Assembly: GCA_045542595.1 (NCBI GenBank)
Contig: JAZQLI010000004.1
Coordinates: forward strand, 77,367 to 141,366
Length of the DNA: 64,000 bases
Origin: Scatosoma sp045542595
Lineage (GTDB): Bacteria > Bacillota > Clostridia > Christensenellales > Borkfalkiaceae
Direction of reading: 5' to 3'
Shown here piece by piece: positions 36,091 to 44,322 of the stretch. How positions within the stretch are numbered: the first letter of the stretch is position 1; every line of letters begins with the position of its first letter. The position numbers and the translations under genes were made by a program. Below the pieces are notes generated by a model. That model ran no database searches. It was not told the origin of the DNA and saw only the letters and a list, made by a program, of their open reading frames with translations.

Positions 36091-37368
36091 TTATTGTTTG
36101 GATGCTGCTATCTTTTTGTTCTCTTTTATCCATTCGATTAAAAACGCGATACAACACGCCGCCATAAAACCAAGCACTAAGCTTATGCCCCCAACGAGGA
36201 CAAGGCTGGTAACACCCACTGTTTGAATAACTGTCGGCGATACGAATACTACTTTGGATTGATTGTTATAAAACGTTTCTACGTTTTGCGAATAGACGTC
36301 GCTAAACGTCTTTATTTGTTGATAATATTCGTCTAACCGTGTTTCGAAATCGGCAAGCATTTCTTCGTACTGGCTATATTCAAAAGCGTCCCCAGCAGCT
36401 TTTTTACCTTCGGCGTGCGCTTTCTGTTTTTCTAAAACCAAAAGGTCGTTTTCTATGGTTACGTTTCTTTCCAACAACGTTGCAATTCTGGGATAAATGG
36501 CTTCGTTTACTTGTATATTCGATTGAGCGTACAATTTCTCTGCTTCCGCTTGCAACGCTGCAAGCTTTTGGGTATTAAGTTCTTTTTCAAGCTTTAACGA
36601 GTTCATTTCTAACACAATATCGTTTGCAAACCGTTCATTTTTCGGTGCATATCCATTGGCTTTAATATCCGCTTCTAATACCGAAAAAGGATTTACTAAC
36701 GTAAAGTTTTCCAGTTGGGTTTTATACCAGCTTAACAGCTTACCGTCCACGGATACGTCTCCATACGTGTTTATATATGCATTGTACGATTCCGTTAAAA
36801 AGTTAAGTTGCGAACGTAATAAATCTACCTTCTTATCGTAAGCAAGAACGTTGTCTATCCCGCTAATATAATTATCGCTTTGCATATTTTTCACACTTGC
36901 TAAAATATTAGTAAGCGATACATTCGCTAAATCTTTAAGGAAAGATTTAGCCGTTTTTTCGTCCTTGAAATAGTTGGCTTTTACCGAAATGGTATACGAA
37001 ATGGAAGTTACTTGCTTATCCGCGCCTACCTCTTGATTCTCCGTAATGCTTATATCCTTGGCAAGAGCGGTAGCGTTGATATCTTTATATTCGTCCTTCT
37101 CGCTTAATACCTTTGCTAAATTCTCTTCGGTAATCATTTCCGTGTAATAAAATTTAGAACCGTCTGGTAATGTTTGCGTCGTAGACGAAGGATATTCTAA
37201 ATAAAAAGTAGAAGTATATTCTTTACCAGAGTAGTTGCCAAGTACACCGAAGAGTAACGTTCCAATGATAGTGATGAGTAACGTCGTTATAATGAGAAGT
37301 TTCTTATGCAAGAAAATTCGGTTCATAATCTCGACGAAAGTCCATTCCTTGGTTTGATTATTATCCAT
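36091..37368 (-). CDS. Wzz-like polysaccharide chain-length/co-polymerase membrane protein
   Basis: 425 residues with a transmembrane helix near each end (about 25-46 and 388-412) and a long, largely helical extracellular middle (Lys/Glu-rich, coiled-coil-like over 265-345), ending in a short basic cytosolic tail. This is the polysaccharide co-polymerase (PCP/Wzz, capsular CpsC/CapA-like) topology. The N-terminal TFVEIMNRIFLHKKLLIITTLL matches how such proteins start, and the proline-containing VFVSPTVIQTVGV lies before the second helix. It likely sets polymer length with the Wzy at 24.0 kb, although it is encoded on the other strand outside the main locus. No tyrosine-kinase domain is fused. 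Confidence 0.75.
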   Translation of the reverse strand: MDNNQTKEWTFVEIMNRIFLHKKLLIITTLLITIIGTLLFGVLGNYSGKEYTSTFYLEYPSSTTQTLPDGSKFYYTEMITEENLAKVLSEKDEYKDINATALAKDISITENQEVGADKQVTSISYTISVKANYFKDEKTAKSFLKDLANVSLTNILASVKNMQSDNYISGIDNVLAYDKKVDLLRSQLNFLTESYNAYINTYGDVSVDGKLLSWYKTQLENFTLVNPFSVLEADIKANGYAPKNERFANDIVLEMNSLKLEKELNTQKLAALQAEAEKLYAQSNIQVNEAIYPRIATLLERNVTIENDLLVLEKQKAHAEGKKAAGDAFEYSQYEEMLADFETRLDEYYQQIKTFSDVYSQNVETFYNNQSKVVFVSPTVIQTVGVTSLVLVGGISLVLGFMAACCIAFLIEWIKENKKIAASKQ

Positions 37369-37421
37369 ATGGTTTCTCCTTTTTTATGCGTGTACGCCAT
37401 TACACATACGCATATATACAT

Positions 37422-37450
37422 ATTATATAATAGTTTTGGTCATATGTCAA
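37422..37450 (-). promoter_or_regulatory. Promoter of the Wzz-like gene
   Basis: On the minus strand, perfect TTGACA (37450-37445), 17 bp, perfect TATAAT (37427-37422); AAAAAGGAG follows just before the ATG at 37368. Confidence 0.8.
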
Positions 37451-37582
37451 GCAAAAAAATGTAAATAAAGCAGCCGCTTTTTGGTAATGCGCCTTTGGAT
37501 AAAAGGCTGTTTCTATAATTTATGGTGAAGAATAGTCATTTCTCATGATATTCAAGCGGACGATTATTTTATTCTTTTGGTA

Positions 37583-37611
37583 TTGACAAACGCACAAAAA
37601 GGTGGTAAAAT
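37583..37611 (+). promoter_or_regulatory. Promoter of the LOG-family gene
   Basis: TTGACA (37583-37588), 17 bp spacer, TAAAAT (37606-37611). Confidence 0.72.
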
Positions 37612-37670
37612 GGATTATAATACAAGAGATAGAACCATACTGTCAATATAAAAAAGGAGCAAAAAAAACA

Positions 37671-38252
37671 ATGAGAATATGCGTATACGGCGCGGCGTCG
37701 TCGTGGATTGACGAAGAATATAAAGTAAAAGTAGAACAAATGGGAAAAGAAATGGTGGCACGCGGACATTCGTTGGTGTTCGGCGGCGGCGGAAACGGCT
37801 TGATGGGCGCGGTGGCAAAGGGAGTGCGCGAAGCAGGCGGATATATTTTAGGGGTAATTCCTAAATTTTTTGAAGACGAAAACGTGGAAGAACTGTTCGT
37901 ATCCTGCGATAAATTGATTGAACCGGATACCATGCGCGAACGCAAACAAATTATGGAAGATAACGCCGACGCGTTTATCATTGTCCCCGGCGGTATCGGC
38001 ACGTTTGAAGAATTTTTTGAAATTTTAACCTTAAAACAACTTTGTCGGCATAATAAACCCATCGCTATTTATAACGTGAAAGACTATTATAACGATTTAT
38101 TACATGCCATTGATACGGCGACGGAAAAGCATTTTATACGCGGCGGTTGTATGGATTTATTCCGCGTGAGTGATGATTTGAAAAAACTCTTTGCCTATAT
38201 CGAAAACCCGATGCAAGAGCAAAAAACTATAAGAGAATTAAAAGACGGCTAA
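37671..38252 (+). CDS. LOG-family protein (nucleoside 5'-monophosphate phosphoribohydrolase)
   Basis: 193 residues with the LOG (lysine-decarboxylase-like Rossmann) signature: MRICVYGAASSWID at the start, VFGGGGNGLMGAVAKGVREAGG, the ERKQIMEDNADAFIIVPGGIGTFEEFFE region with the PGGxGTxxE motif, and a final FRVSDDLKKLFAYI. These enzymes hydrolyse the N-glycosidic bond of (cytokinin) nucleoside monophosphates to free base and ribose 5-phosphate. The start ATG at 37671 behind AAGGAG (37654-37659) is preferred to a GTG-led frame from 37602, which begins inside the promoter. Confidence 0.9.
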   Translation: MRICVYGAASSWIDEEYKVKVEQMGKEMVARGHSLVFGGGGNGLMGAVAKGVREAGGYILGVIPKFFEDENVEELFVSCDKLIEPDTMRERKQIMEDNADAFIIVPGGIGTFEEFFEILTLKQLCRHNKPIAIYNVKDYYNDLLHAIDTATEKHFIRGGCMDLFRVSDDLKKLFAYIENPMQEQKTIRELKDG

Positions 38253-38257
38253 TTACG

Positions 38258-38281
38258 TACCCCTTTCGAAAGAAAGGGGTA
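38258..38281 (+). terminator. Hairpin after the LOG-family gene
   Basis: TACCCCTTT (38258-38266) pairs with AAAGGGGTA (38273-38281); no T-run follows, so termination may be incomplete. A possible promoter for the next gene has TATAAT at 38341-38346 with only a poor -35. Confidence 0.5.
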
Positions 38282-38377
38282 TATCAATAAATTATAGTAA
38301 TTTGGTAAATATATTTATTCTCAAACAAAAGGGCGTAAGGTATAATAAAAGCAATCCAAACAAAGGGGTTACTAGCA

Positions 38378-40696
38378 ATGAAAGAAAAGGTGCAAATGCA
38401 AGGCGGCTATTTTGATAACGAAAAGAAAGAATACGTTATTACGGATATGTTTCCCCGTAAAACGTTACAAAATTATTTATGGAATGAAGAAATGGTTTGC
38501 CCGTGCGACCATTTCGGGCACGGCAATTCTTGGTTTTCAATAGGTACGTCGCGTAGAACGATAGAAAGCGGCGAACGCAACGTGTACGTAAAGGATAAAG
38601 AAACGGGCGAATCGTATTGCGCTAACCGCAATTACGAACAACTTCCCTTTGACGTACACGAAACGCACGTAGGGCTTGGATATCAAACGATTGTTTCGCA
38701 ATATAAAGGCATACGGACGGAATTTACCATACTCGTACCCGTGGAAGGTGCGGCGACATTATTCCAGATAAAAATAAAGAACCTGTCGGAAAAGACTTGT
38801 AAAAAGAGCGTATATTTTTGCATACAACCCAAGCCCGATTTGTCGTGGCACGCGGCGTACGGTTTTGCCGATTACAATAAGCGTTTAGACGGATTACTGT
38901 ATACGCACGACGGGTATCAGCTGCCAAACGATTATACAAAGATATTTGTCGGAAGCGACGAACAATGTACGGCGTACGACGTCAGCTACGAGCATTTTAA
39001 GGGCAAGTATACCGGCTATCATAATCCTATTGGGCTGAAGAGAGAAAAACTCTCGTGTAAAGGAACTACTTTTGAATCGTTATACGTGGCGGCGATGCAG
39101 TATGATATCAAGCTTACTGCAGGGGAAGAAAAAGTGATTACACTTTGCGCTTTTGCAGCGCGTAGCGAAGATGAATGCTTACAACGCAAAGCCGCGTATT
39201 TATCGCTTGGGGCATTTAAAAAAGAAAAGGAAAAGCAAAAAACACGCAACGCGGAATACGCCGACGTGTTCACTCTGCAAAGCCCCGACGCGTACTTAAA
39301 TACGCAGGTGAATATATGGTTAAAGCGTCAGTTGTCGCTTGGTAAAACGTGGGGTAGATTATCGGGCAAAGGTTTCCGCGACGTAATGCAAGACATTACG
39401 GCGTTTGTATCGTTTGATACGGCTTTGGCGAAAAAGCGTATATTACACGCCTTGAAGTATCAATTTGAAGACGGTAATCCCATACGTATGTTTGAACCGA
39501 ATTTCTATTATCCGTATAACGACGGCGGCGTATGGATTACGGGTGCTATTCTTTCATATATCAACGAAAGTGGCGATATCGATATTTTAAATGAAGAGTT
39601 ACCTTATTTCAAGGGCGATAGCTATGCTCGCGTTAGTTTGAGCGACGCGTACGTTACCGAAGCGTATATGGCAGGGCAAAGAAAGGACAGCGTATTAGAG
39701 CACGCTTGTGCGGCAATCGATTATCTTTTACATTGCCGCGGAGAAAGAAATCTCGTGCTTTGGCGTGGGGGAGATTGGAACGACAGTTTAAATAGCGTAG
39801 GCTTAAAAAATAAAGGCGAAAGCGTGTGGCTCTCTATTGCAACGGTAAAAGCAATAAGCGAGTTGCAGTCTATCCTTGCTATGGTGGAAGGCACAAAGGA
39901 ACGCATTGCCGATTACGAGAATAAGAAAGAGTGTTTAAAGCAGGCAATACGCACGCACGGGTATACGGGAAAACAGTACATATACGGTATCAACGACGAA
40001 GGAGTACAAGTAGGCGGCGAAGAGAGAATATTCTTAAATCCCCAAACGTGGGCGGTACTCGGCGAAGTGGACGAGCGCGAACGCTTGGAAAGCGTGATGG
40101 ATGAAGTGGAAAACCGTTTGAAATGTGCGTTCGGTTACGTACAGTGCGCCCCGAGTTTTGATAAAGGGGACGATACTATCGGTCGTGTGTCCTATTTCCA
40201 AAAAGGCTTGGTGGAAAACGGTGCGGTATATAATCACGGCGTAGCGTTTAAAATAGCGGCAGATTGTAAGTTGGGGCGTGGCGATAACGCGTACCGTTCG
40301 TTAAAACTCATTTCTTGTGATAACCCTGATAATTTAGGCAGCGGTGTAGAACCGTACGCCGTAAGCAATATGTATATCGGCCCTGAAAACGAGTATTTGG
40401 CAGGGCACGCCCCTATGAGTTGGGTAACGGGTACGGCAGGTTGGTTGTATAGGTGTGTAACCGAATTCATTTGCGGTGTGAAACCGACACTCAAGGGTTT
40501 AAAGATAGAACCTTGTTTGCCTACAGGCTGGAACGGGACGAAACTCACGAGAAAATTCCGCGGGGAAATATATGATATTACGTTTGAAGAAGGGGATAGG
40601 GCTTGCGTTTTGTGCGACGGGAAACAGGTAGACGTGTTGCCGCTTGACGGTGTGGATACGCAACATACCGTTGTTTGTAAATATGTAAAAGTTTGA
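38378..40696 (+). CDS. Glycoside hydrolase family 94 phosphorylase (cellobiose/chitobiose-type)
   Basis: 772 residues with the GH94 layout: an N-terminal beta-sandwich (about 1-270, YCANRNYEQLPFDVHETHVGLGYQ), a helical linker, and an (alpha/alpha)6 catalytic barrel with GKGFRDVMQDITAF (about 345-358) and WRGGDWNDSLNSVG around Asp466-Asp469, the general-acid site of the family. PMSWVTGTAGWLYRCVTEFICGV is also conserved. Such enzymes cleave a beta-glucosidic disaccharide with phosphate into sugar 1-phosphate and free sugar in the cytosol. The exact sugar cannot be read from sequence here. It is at the usual length (about 770-820). ACAAAGGGG precedes the ATG. Confidence 0.88.
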   Translation: MKEKVQMQGGYFDNEKKEYVITDMFPRKTLQNYLWNEEMVCPCDHFGHGNSWFSIGTSRRTIESGERNVYVKDKETGESYCANRNYEQLPFDVHETHVGLGYQTIVSQYKGIRTEFTILVPVEGAATLFQIKIKNLSEKTCKKSVYFCIQPKPDLSWHAAYGFADYNKRLDGLLYTHDGYQLPNDYTKIFVGSDEQCTAYDVSYEHFKGKYTGYHNPIGLKREKLSCKGTTFESLYVAAMQYDIKLTAGEEKVITLCAFAARSEDECLQRKAAYLSLGAFKKEKEKQKTRNAEYADVFTLQSPDAYLNTQVNIWLKRQLSLGKTWGRLSGKGFRDVMQDITAFVSFDTALAKKRILHALKYQFEDGNPIRMFEPNFYYPYNDGGVWITGAILSYINESGDIDILNEELPYFKGDSYARVSLSDAYVTEAYMAGQRKDSVLEHACAAIDYLLHCRGERNLVLWRGGDWNDSLNSVGLKNKGESVWLSIATVKAISELQSILAMVEGTKERIADYENKKECLKQAIRTHGYTGKQYIYGINDEGVQVGGEERIFLNPQTWAVLGEVDERERLESVMDEVENRLKCAFGYVQCAPSFDKGDDTIGRVSYFQKGLVENGAVYNHGVAFKIAADCKLGRGDNAYRSLKLISCDNPDNLGSGVEPYAVSNMYIGPENEYLAGHAPMSWVTGTAGWLYRCVTEFICGVKPTLKGLKIEPCLPTGWNGTKLTRKFRGEIYDITFEEGDRACVLCDGKQVDVLPLDGVDTQHTVVCKYVKV

Positions 40697-40727
40697 TAAA
40701 CAGCCAACGCTTGACGGAAAATAAATT

Positions 40728-40765
40728 TGAAAGCGCTTTCCTTTTTGAAGTAAATATGCTATAAT
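40728..40765 (+). promoter_or_regulatory. cre-like operator overlapping a promoter
   Basis: TGAAAGCGCTTTCC (40728-40741) contains the perfect palindrome GAAAGCGCTTTC and matches the CcpA catabolite-responsive consensus at all but one position. TATAAT follows at 40760-40765, with the operator lying over the -35 region. Binding of CcpA or a LacI-family regulator here should repress the flavin-reductase-like gene at 40793. Confidence 0.65.
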
Positions 40766-40792
40766 AAAAGAAAAGGGAAAGGAGAAATTATT

Positions 40793-41353
40793 ATGAGAAA
40801 AAATTTAAAAGCAAAAGCGTACGTTTATCCGTTGCCCGTGCTTATTGTCGGCACGTATGACGAAAACGGTGTACCTAACGCAATGAATGCGGCTTGGGGA
40901 ACGGTTTGCGATACGGCGCAAGTTTCTATATGTTTAAGCGCAGGACATAAAACGGTAAAAAATCTTTTAAAAACTAAGGCGTTTACAGTGGCGATTGCCG
41001 ATGCGAAAAACGTGTTACCTGCCGATTACGTCGGTGTGGTTTCGGCAAATAACCTGCCTGATAAACTTTCCAAAACGGGTTGGACGGTGCAAAAAGGAGA
41101 GTGTGTGAACGCACCGATTATTCAAGAGCTGCCGCTCGTACTAGAATGTAAGCTCGTAAGCTATGATGACGAAAGGGAAATTTGCATCGGAGAAGTGGTG
41201 AACGTTTCCGTAGACGATAGTATTTTAGACGAAAAAGGGAAAATAGATTTAACGAAATTTAAGCCTATTTGTTACGATTGCGATACGCACGGATATTATA
41301 CACTTGGGGAAAAGGTCGGTCATGCTTTTTCGGATGGCTTGAAGTTAAAATAA
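40793..41353 (+). CDS. Flavin-reductase-like FMN-binding protein (flavoredoxin family)
   Basis: 186 residues, a split-barrel FMN-binding domain: AKAYVYPLPVLIVGTYDENGVPNAMNAAWGT, SICLSAGHKTVKNLLKTKAFTVAIAD, VSANNLPDKLSKTGWTVQKGECVNAPIIQELPLVLECKL and a C-terminal ICYDCDTHGYYTLGEKVGHAFSDGLKLK. This is the compact flavoredoxin-type family common in anaerobes, which uses FMN in NAD(P)H-linked or electron-transfer reactions. It is a single-gene unit with a cre-like operator upstream and a terminator downstream. GAAAGGAG precedes the ATG. Confidence 0.88.
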   Translation: MRKNLKAKAYVYPLPVLIVGTYDENGVPNAMNAAWGTVCDTAQVSICLSAGHKTVKNLLKTKAFTVAIADAKNVLPADYVGVVSANNLPDKLSKTGWTVQKGECVNAPIIQELPLVLECKLVSYDDEREICIGEVVNVSVDDSILDEKGKIDLTKFKPICYDCDTHGYYTLGEKVGHAFSDGLKLK

Positions 41354-41378
41354 TAGTAATACGCATTGATGAATAAAA

Positions 41379-41411
41379 AAAACGGATACTCTTCATTAGA
41401 GTATCCGTTTT
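41379..41411 (+). terminator. Terminator after the flavoredoxin-like gene
   Basis: AAAACGGATACTCT (41379-41392) pairs perfectly with 41398-41411 over a 5 nt loop (14 bp) and ends in TTTT. Confidence 0.88.
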
Positions 41412-41412
41412 G

Positions 41413-41561
41413 TAATGCAAACGAAGGGATTTGAATCCACACGACATTTCTATCGAGATATTTTAAGGCAAATTGCCGTGAAAATCGCTTTTTTTGTAAA
41501 GTAGAAAGAAGTGCGAAAACGGGGCAAAATCGCACGAAAAATAACTAAAAACGCCCCAAAA
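41413..41561 (-). repeat. Decayed attL junction: tRNA-Leu 3'-half relic plus element left-end sequence
   Basis: 41413-41467 reads on the minus strand as the anticodon-loop-to-CCA half of a tRNA-Leu, with the variable arm GATAGAAATGTCG and TTTTAAG core (41461-41467), but with several mutations. From the core, AAGTGCGAAAACGGGG (41509-41524), CACGAAAAA (41533-41541) and GCCCCAAAA (41553-41561) recur at spacings of 48 and 44 nt identical to those at 46226-46326, the current left end of the mobile element. The two segments are thus colinear over about 150 bp with no visible indel. Confidence 0.75.
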
Positions 41562-41630
41562 TCGACGTTCCGTTTGACTGTTCGAAATCTCTTAAAAAAC
41601 GTAAAAAATATAGAAACGTGTATCCGCTTA

Positions 41631-42518
41631 TTATAAATTGAGCCCGATACATCTTTTTTTGTATGCCGTAGGGGTTAGCCCTGCAATACGTTTAAACGTC
41701 TTCGTGAAATAATTGGGTTCGTTGAATGCGAGCAATTCGGAAATTTCTTTCACGGAAAGTTCGTTTTCTCTAAGTAGTTGTTTTGCCCGTTCAATCTTTA
41801 ATTTAAGATAATATTCCATAATCGTTTTGCCTGTTTTCTCTTTAAACACACGGAATAAATACGCTCTGCCGTAGGCGGTTTTCGCGCAAATATCTTCAAT
41901 GGTTAAGGTGGAATACAGCGCGTCTTCCAACACGTGAATCACGTCGTTTACGGGTTTACTAGAAAGTTCTTTACGCGGTAAAAAAATTTTATTGCCGTCT
42001 TTCGTTTCCGTTTGAGAACGCAAAAGATTGATAAGAAAAAGTTCTAAATAATTTTTAATCAACTGTTCTCCGCCAAGAGTGGGCGGGGAGAGTAGTTTCA
42101 TCTTTTTTAAGTTAGGGTCGGAATAGGGAATATCAAACGTCTTTTTGCCTTCTTCTAAAATGAAATAAATAAAACGGACAAGGTTCGAATCCAAACGGAA
42201 TTTTTTGTTTTCAAAAAACCGAATAGCGTCCGATTTGCAAACGAACGACAAAATAAAAACGTTGGGCGCGCTTTTTCCGTTTGCCGAAAGAGTATGAAAT
42301 TCATTCGGTTTATGGAATAAAATTTCGCCTTGCAGTAAAGGAATCTCCGCGCCGTCGGCGGTACATATAATACTTTCTTTTTCCGCGTATACGATTTCCC
42401 AAAAATCGTGCGATTCACCTATCGTTTTGAAATTCTTATCAAATTCAAAATAATGAATGGTAACAATTTTGCTGACGTTTATCAAATTTTCCAGTTTATG
42501 TTTAAAATATTTTCTCAT
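41631..42518 (-). CDS. AraC-family transcriptional regulator
   Basis: 295 residues from the ATG at 42518. The N-terminal cupin-type sensing domain (about 20-110: ESHDFWEIVYAEKESIICTADG, GEILFHKPNEFHTLSANG) is followed by a C-terminal double helix-turn-helix (about 195-290: TIEDICAKTAYGRAYLFRVFKEKTG, MEYYLKLKIERAKQLLRENELSVKEISELLAFNEPNYFTKTFKRIAGLTP). It is divergent from the deacetylase operon and most likely controls it in response to a sugar. On the minus strand TATAAT lies only 6 nt ahead of this ATG and no ribosome binding site is present, which points to a leaderless mRNA. A frame extended to 42542 would start upstream of the -10 box. Confidence 0.88.
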   Translation of the reverse strand: MRKYFKHKLENLINVSKIVTIHYFEFDKNFKTIGESHDFWEIVYAEKESIICTADGAEIPLLQGEILFHKPNEFHTLSANGKSAPNVFILSFVCKSDAIRFFENKKFRLDSNLVRFIYFILEEGKKTFDIPYSDPNLKKMKLLSPPTLGGEQLIKNYLELFLINLLRSQTETKDGNKIFLPRKELSSKPVNDVIHVLEDALYSTLTIEDICAKTAYGRAYLFRVFKEKTGKTIMEYYLKLKIERAKQLLRENELSVKEISELLAFNEPNYFTKTFKRIAGLTPTAYKKRCIGLNL

Positions 42519-42524
42519 ATAAAA

Positions 42525-42554
42525 ATTATACAATAAAAACATTTAAAAAGTCAA
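42525..42554 (-). promoter_or_regulatory. Promoter of the AraC gene, predicted leaderless
   Basis: On the minus strand, TTGACT (42554-42549), 18 bp, TATAAT (42530-42525), with the ATG's A at 42518, i.e. at the expected transcription start. Confidence 0.68.
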
Positions 42555-42587
42555 GTAGATTATTTTACTCTTTTTGGGGATTTTCAA

Positions 42588-42619
42588 ATATTGTATAGAC
42601 AAATACAATATGGTATAAT
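42588..42619 (+). promoter_or_regulatory. Promoter and inverted-repeat operator of the deacetylase-aldolase operon
   Basis: TTGTAT (42591-42596), 17 bp, extended TGGTATAAT (-10 at 42614-42619). A perfect 9 bp inverted repeat, ATATTGTAT (42588-42596) and ATACAATAT (42603-42611) with 6 nt between, covers the -35 box and spacer. It is probably the site of the divergent AraC regulator or another repressor. Confidence 0.7.
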
Positions 42620-42651
42620 TTGAGTATCAATTCAATAATAGGAGATAGTCT

Positions 42652-43356
42652 ATGAGAGTATTGGCAATCGGGGCACACCCCGACGATATCGAAATAGCGT
42701 GTAGCGGTACGCTTGCAAAATGCGTAAAGCGTGGGGATACGGTTATCGTATGCCACGTTTCTAGCGGTAATTTGGGACACGTTGTCATTCCGCCTGACGA
42801 GCTTCGTGTAATCCGCGCAAACGAAGCGAAAAAAGCAGGCGCAATGGCAGGGATAGAAGTCATTTGCGCAGGGTTTGACGATTTGGAAATCTACGATAAC
42901 AACAAAGAAGCGCGGGATAAACTGGTGGATATTATTAAATACGCCAATCCCGATTTTATCATCACGCACAACCCCGACGATTATATGCCCGACCATACAG
43001 CGGTGTCGCGGCTTGTATTTGACGCAAGTTTTACGGCAACTTTACCTAATTACGAAAGCAAGTATAAAGAGCCGGCAAAACTTGTACCCATTTACTATAT
43101 GGACACGCTTGCAGGGGTGAATTTTAACCCCACGGAATACGTGGATATTTCAGACGAAATCGATTTAAAACTGAAAATGCTCGAATGCCACGAAAGCCAA
43201 GTAGTATGGATGCGCGACCACGACGGAATTGATTTTCCCGATATGGTAAAAACGTGTTCAAGGTATCGTGGATATCAATGCGGCGCGGAATACGCCGAAG
43301 GTTTTAGACAATGCCAAGTCTATTTAAAAGGCACAACAAAAAGATTATTACCATAA
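42652..43356 (+). CDS. PIG-L family (LmbE-like) N-deacetylase
   Basis: 234 residues with the zinc site of the PIG-L/BshB family: AIGAHPDDIEIACSGTLAK near the N-terminus (His and Asp-Asp), RANEAKKAGAMAGIE, and the second metal His in NPDDYMPDHTAVSRLV. These enzymes remove acetyl groups from N-acetyl-glucosamine-type moieties. As the first gene of an operon with a NagB-like isomerase, sugar kinase and aldolase, it likely deacetylates an N-acetylated sugar or sugar phosphate entering that route, in place of the usual NagA/AgaA amidohydrolase. GGAG precedes the ATG. Confidence 0.88.
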   Translation: MRVLAIGAHPDDIEIACSGTLAKCVKRGDTVIVCHVSSGNLGHVVIPPDELRVIRANEAKKAGAMAGIEVICAGFDDLEIYDNNKEARDKLVDIIKYANPDFIITHNPDDYMPDHTAVSRLVFDASFTATLPNYESKYKEPAKLVPIYYMDTLAGVNFNPTEYVDISDEIDLKLKMLECHESQVVWMRDHDGIDFPDMVKTCSRYRGYQCGAEYAEGFRQCQVYLKGTTKRLLP

Positions 43357-43373
43357 AAAAGGAGATAAGAAAA

Positions 43374-44321
43374 ATGGATTTTAATTCGACGGTAAAAGGT
43401 AGCGCATTAGAAGGTTTTTATCCCGCAGGTTGGGATTTTGCAAAGATTGACGCGTGTATTGACGCGCCTGAAAAAATCACGGAAAGACAAGCGCATTGGA
43501 ATAAGGGGTTCACGCCCGTGCAATGCGATAGCCTTGGTGAGTTTGAAACGTATATGGGGCACGAAATTGCTATGCAAATCAAACTTGCAAAAGATCGTAA
43601 AGAAAAAATTGCATTTATACTCCCCGTAGGTCCTATGGGAATGTATAAATGGGTGGTATATTTCTTGAAAGAATGGAAAGTTTCCTGCGAACACGTACAT
43701 ACGTTCAATATGGACGAATGGGCGGATAGCGAAGGGAATACGCTTGCACCCGACAATTCGGGCGCGTTCCAGTACGCTATGGAACAAGCGCTTTTCAACC
43801 CTTTGGGAGAATTGACTGTGCCCAAAGCGCAAAGAAATTTTGCAACGAAAGAAAATTTGCCCACTTATCCCGAAAAGATAGCGGCGCTCAAAGCGGACGG
43901 AGCAAAACTCGTTTTGGTGTACGGTATCGGTAGAATGTGTCATATCGCCTTTTGGGAACCTACTTTCGCGGCGGATTATGCGAGCGCGGAAGAATGGGAA
44001 AAAGCGCCCTATCGAATTGCGGCGAAAATTCATCCCTTGACGGTAGAACAAAACGCTTTGACAAGTTTTAAATCGAGAACGACGCTTGTGCCTTGTCGAG
44101 CAAATACAATCGGGCCCGGCTTGTTCTTGCAGGCGGATTATGCAATCGGCGGTGCAGACGGTACGCTTGGCCGCGGAATGCAATGGCAAGGTATGTCCCT
44201 TTGGATGACGCTCCGCTATGGTAAAACGCCGTGGATTACGTCTTCCTATATTCCTACGCTTGCAGGAAGATTGTTCTTCTTGAAAGAACTTGCAGGGCCG
44301 CTTGTTGCGGAATGTAATTAA
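43374..44321 (+). CDS. NagB/glucosamine-6-phosphate-deaminase-like sugar isomerase (altered active site)
   Basis: 315 residues from the ATG at 43374 behind AAAAAAGGAG. The NagB/RpiA/6-phosphogluconolactonase fold is shown by FILPVGPMGMYKWVVYFLKEW, the HTFNMDEWADSEGN block (NagB FNMDEY, with the proton-transfer Asp) and LVYGIGRMCHIAFWEP, which lines up without gaps with GVGNDGHIAFNEP of NagB. In that last block the Asp of the Asp-His-Glu relay is Met, while His and Glu are kept. The protein is longer than NagB (about 266). It may deaminate/isomerise an amino sugar or only isomerise; the substrate likely comes from the preceding deacetylase. Confidence 0.8.
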   Translation: MDFNSTVKGSALEGFYPAGWDFAKIDACIDAPEKITERQAHWNKGFTPVQCDSLGEFETYMGHEIAMQIKLAKDRKEKIAFILPVGPMGMYKWVVYFLKEWKVSCEHVHTFNMDEWADSEGNTLAPDNSGAFQYAMEQALFNPLGELTVPKAQRNFATKENLPTYPEKIAALKADGAKLVLVYGIGRMCHIAFWEPTFAADYASAEEWEKAPYRIAAKIHPLTVEQNALTSFKSRTTLVPCRANTIGPGLFLQADYAIGGADGTLGRGMQWQGMSLWMTLRYGKTPWITSSYIPTLAGRLFFLKELAGPLVAECN

Positions 44322-44322
44322 G

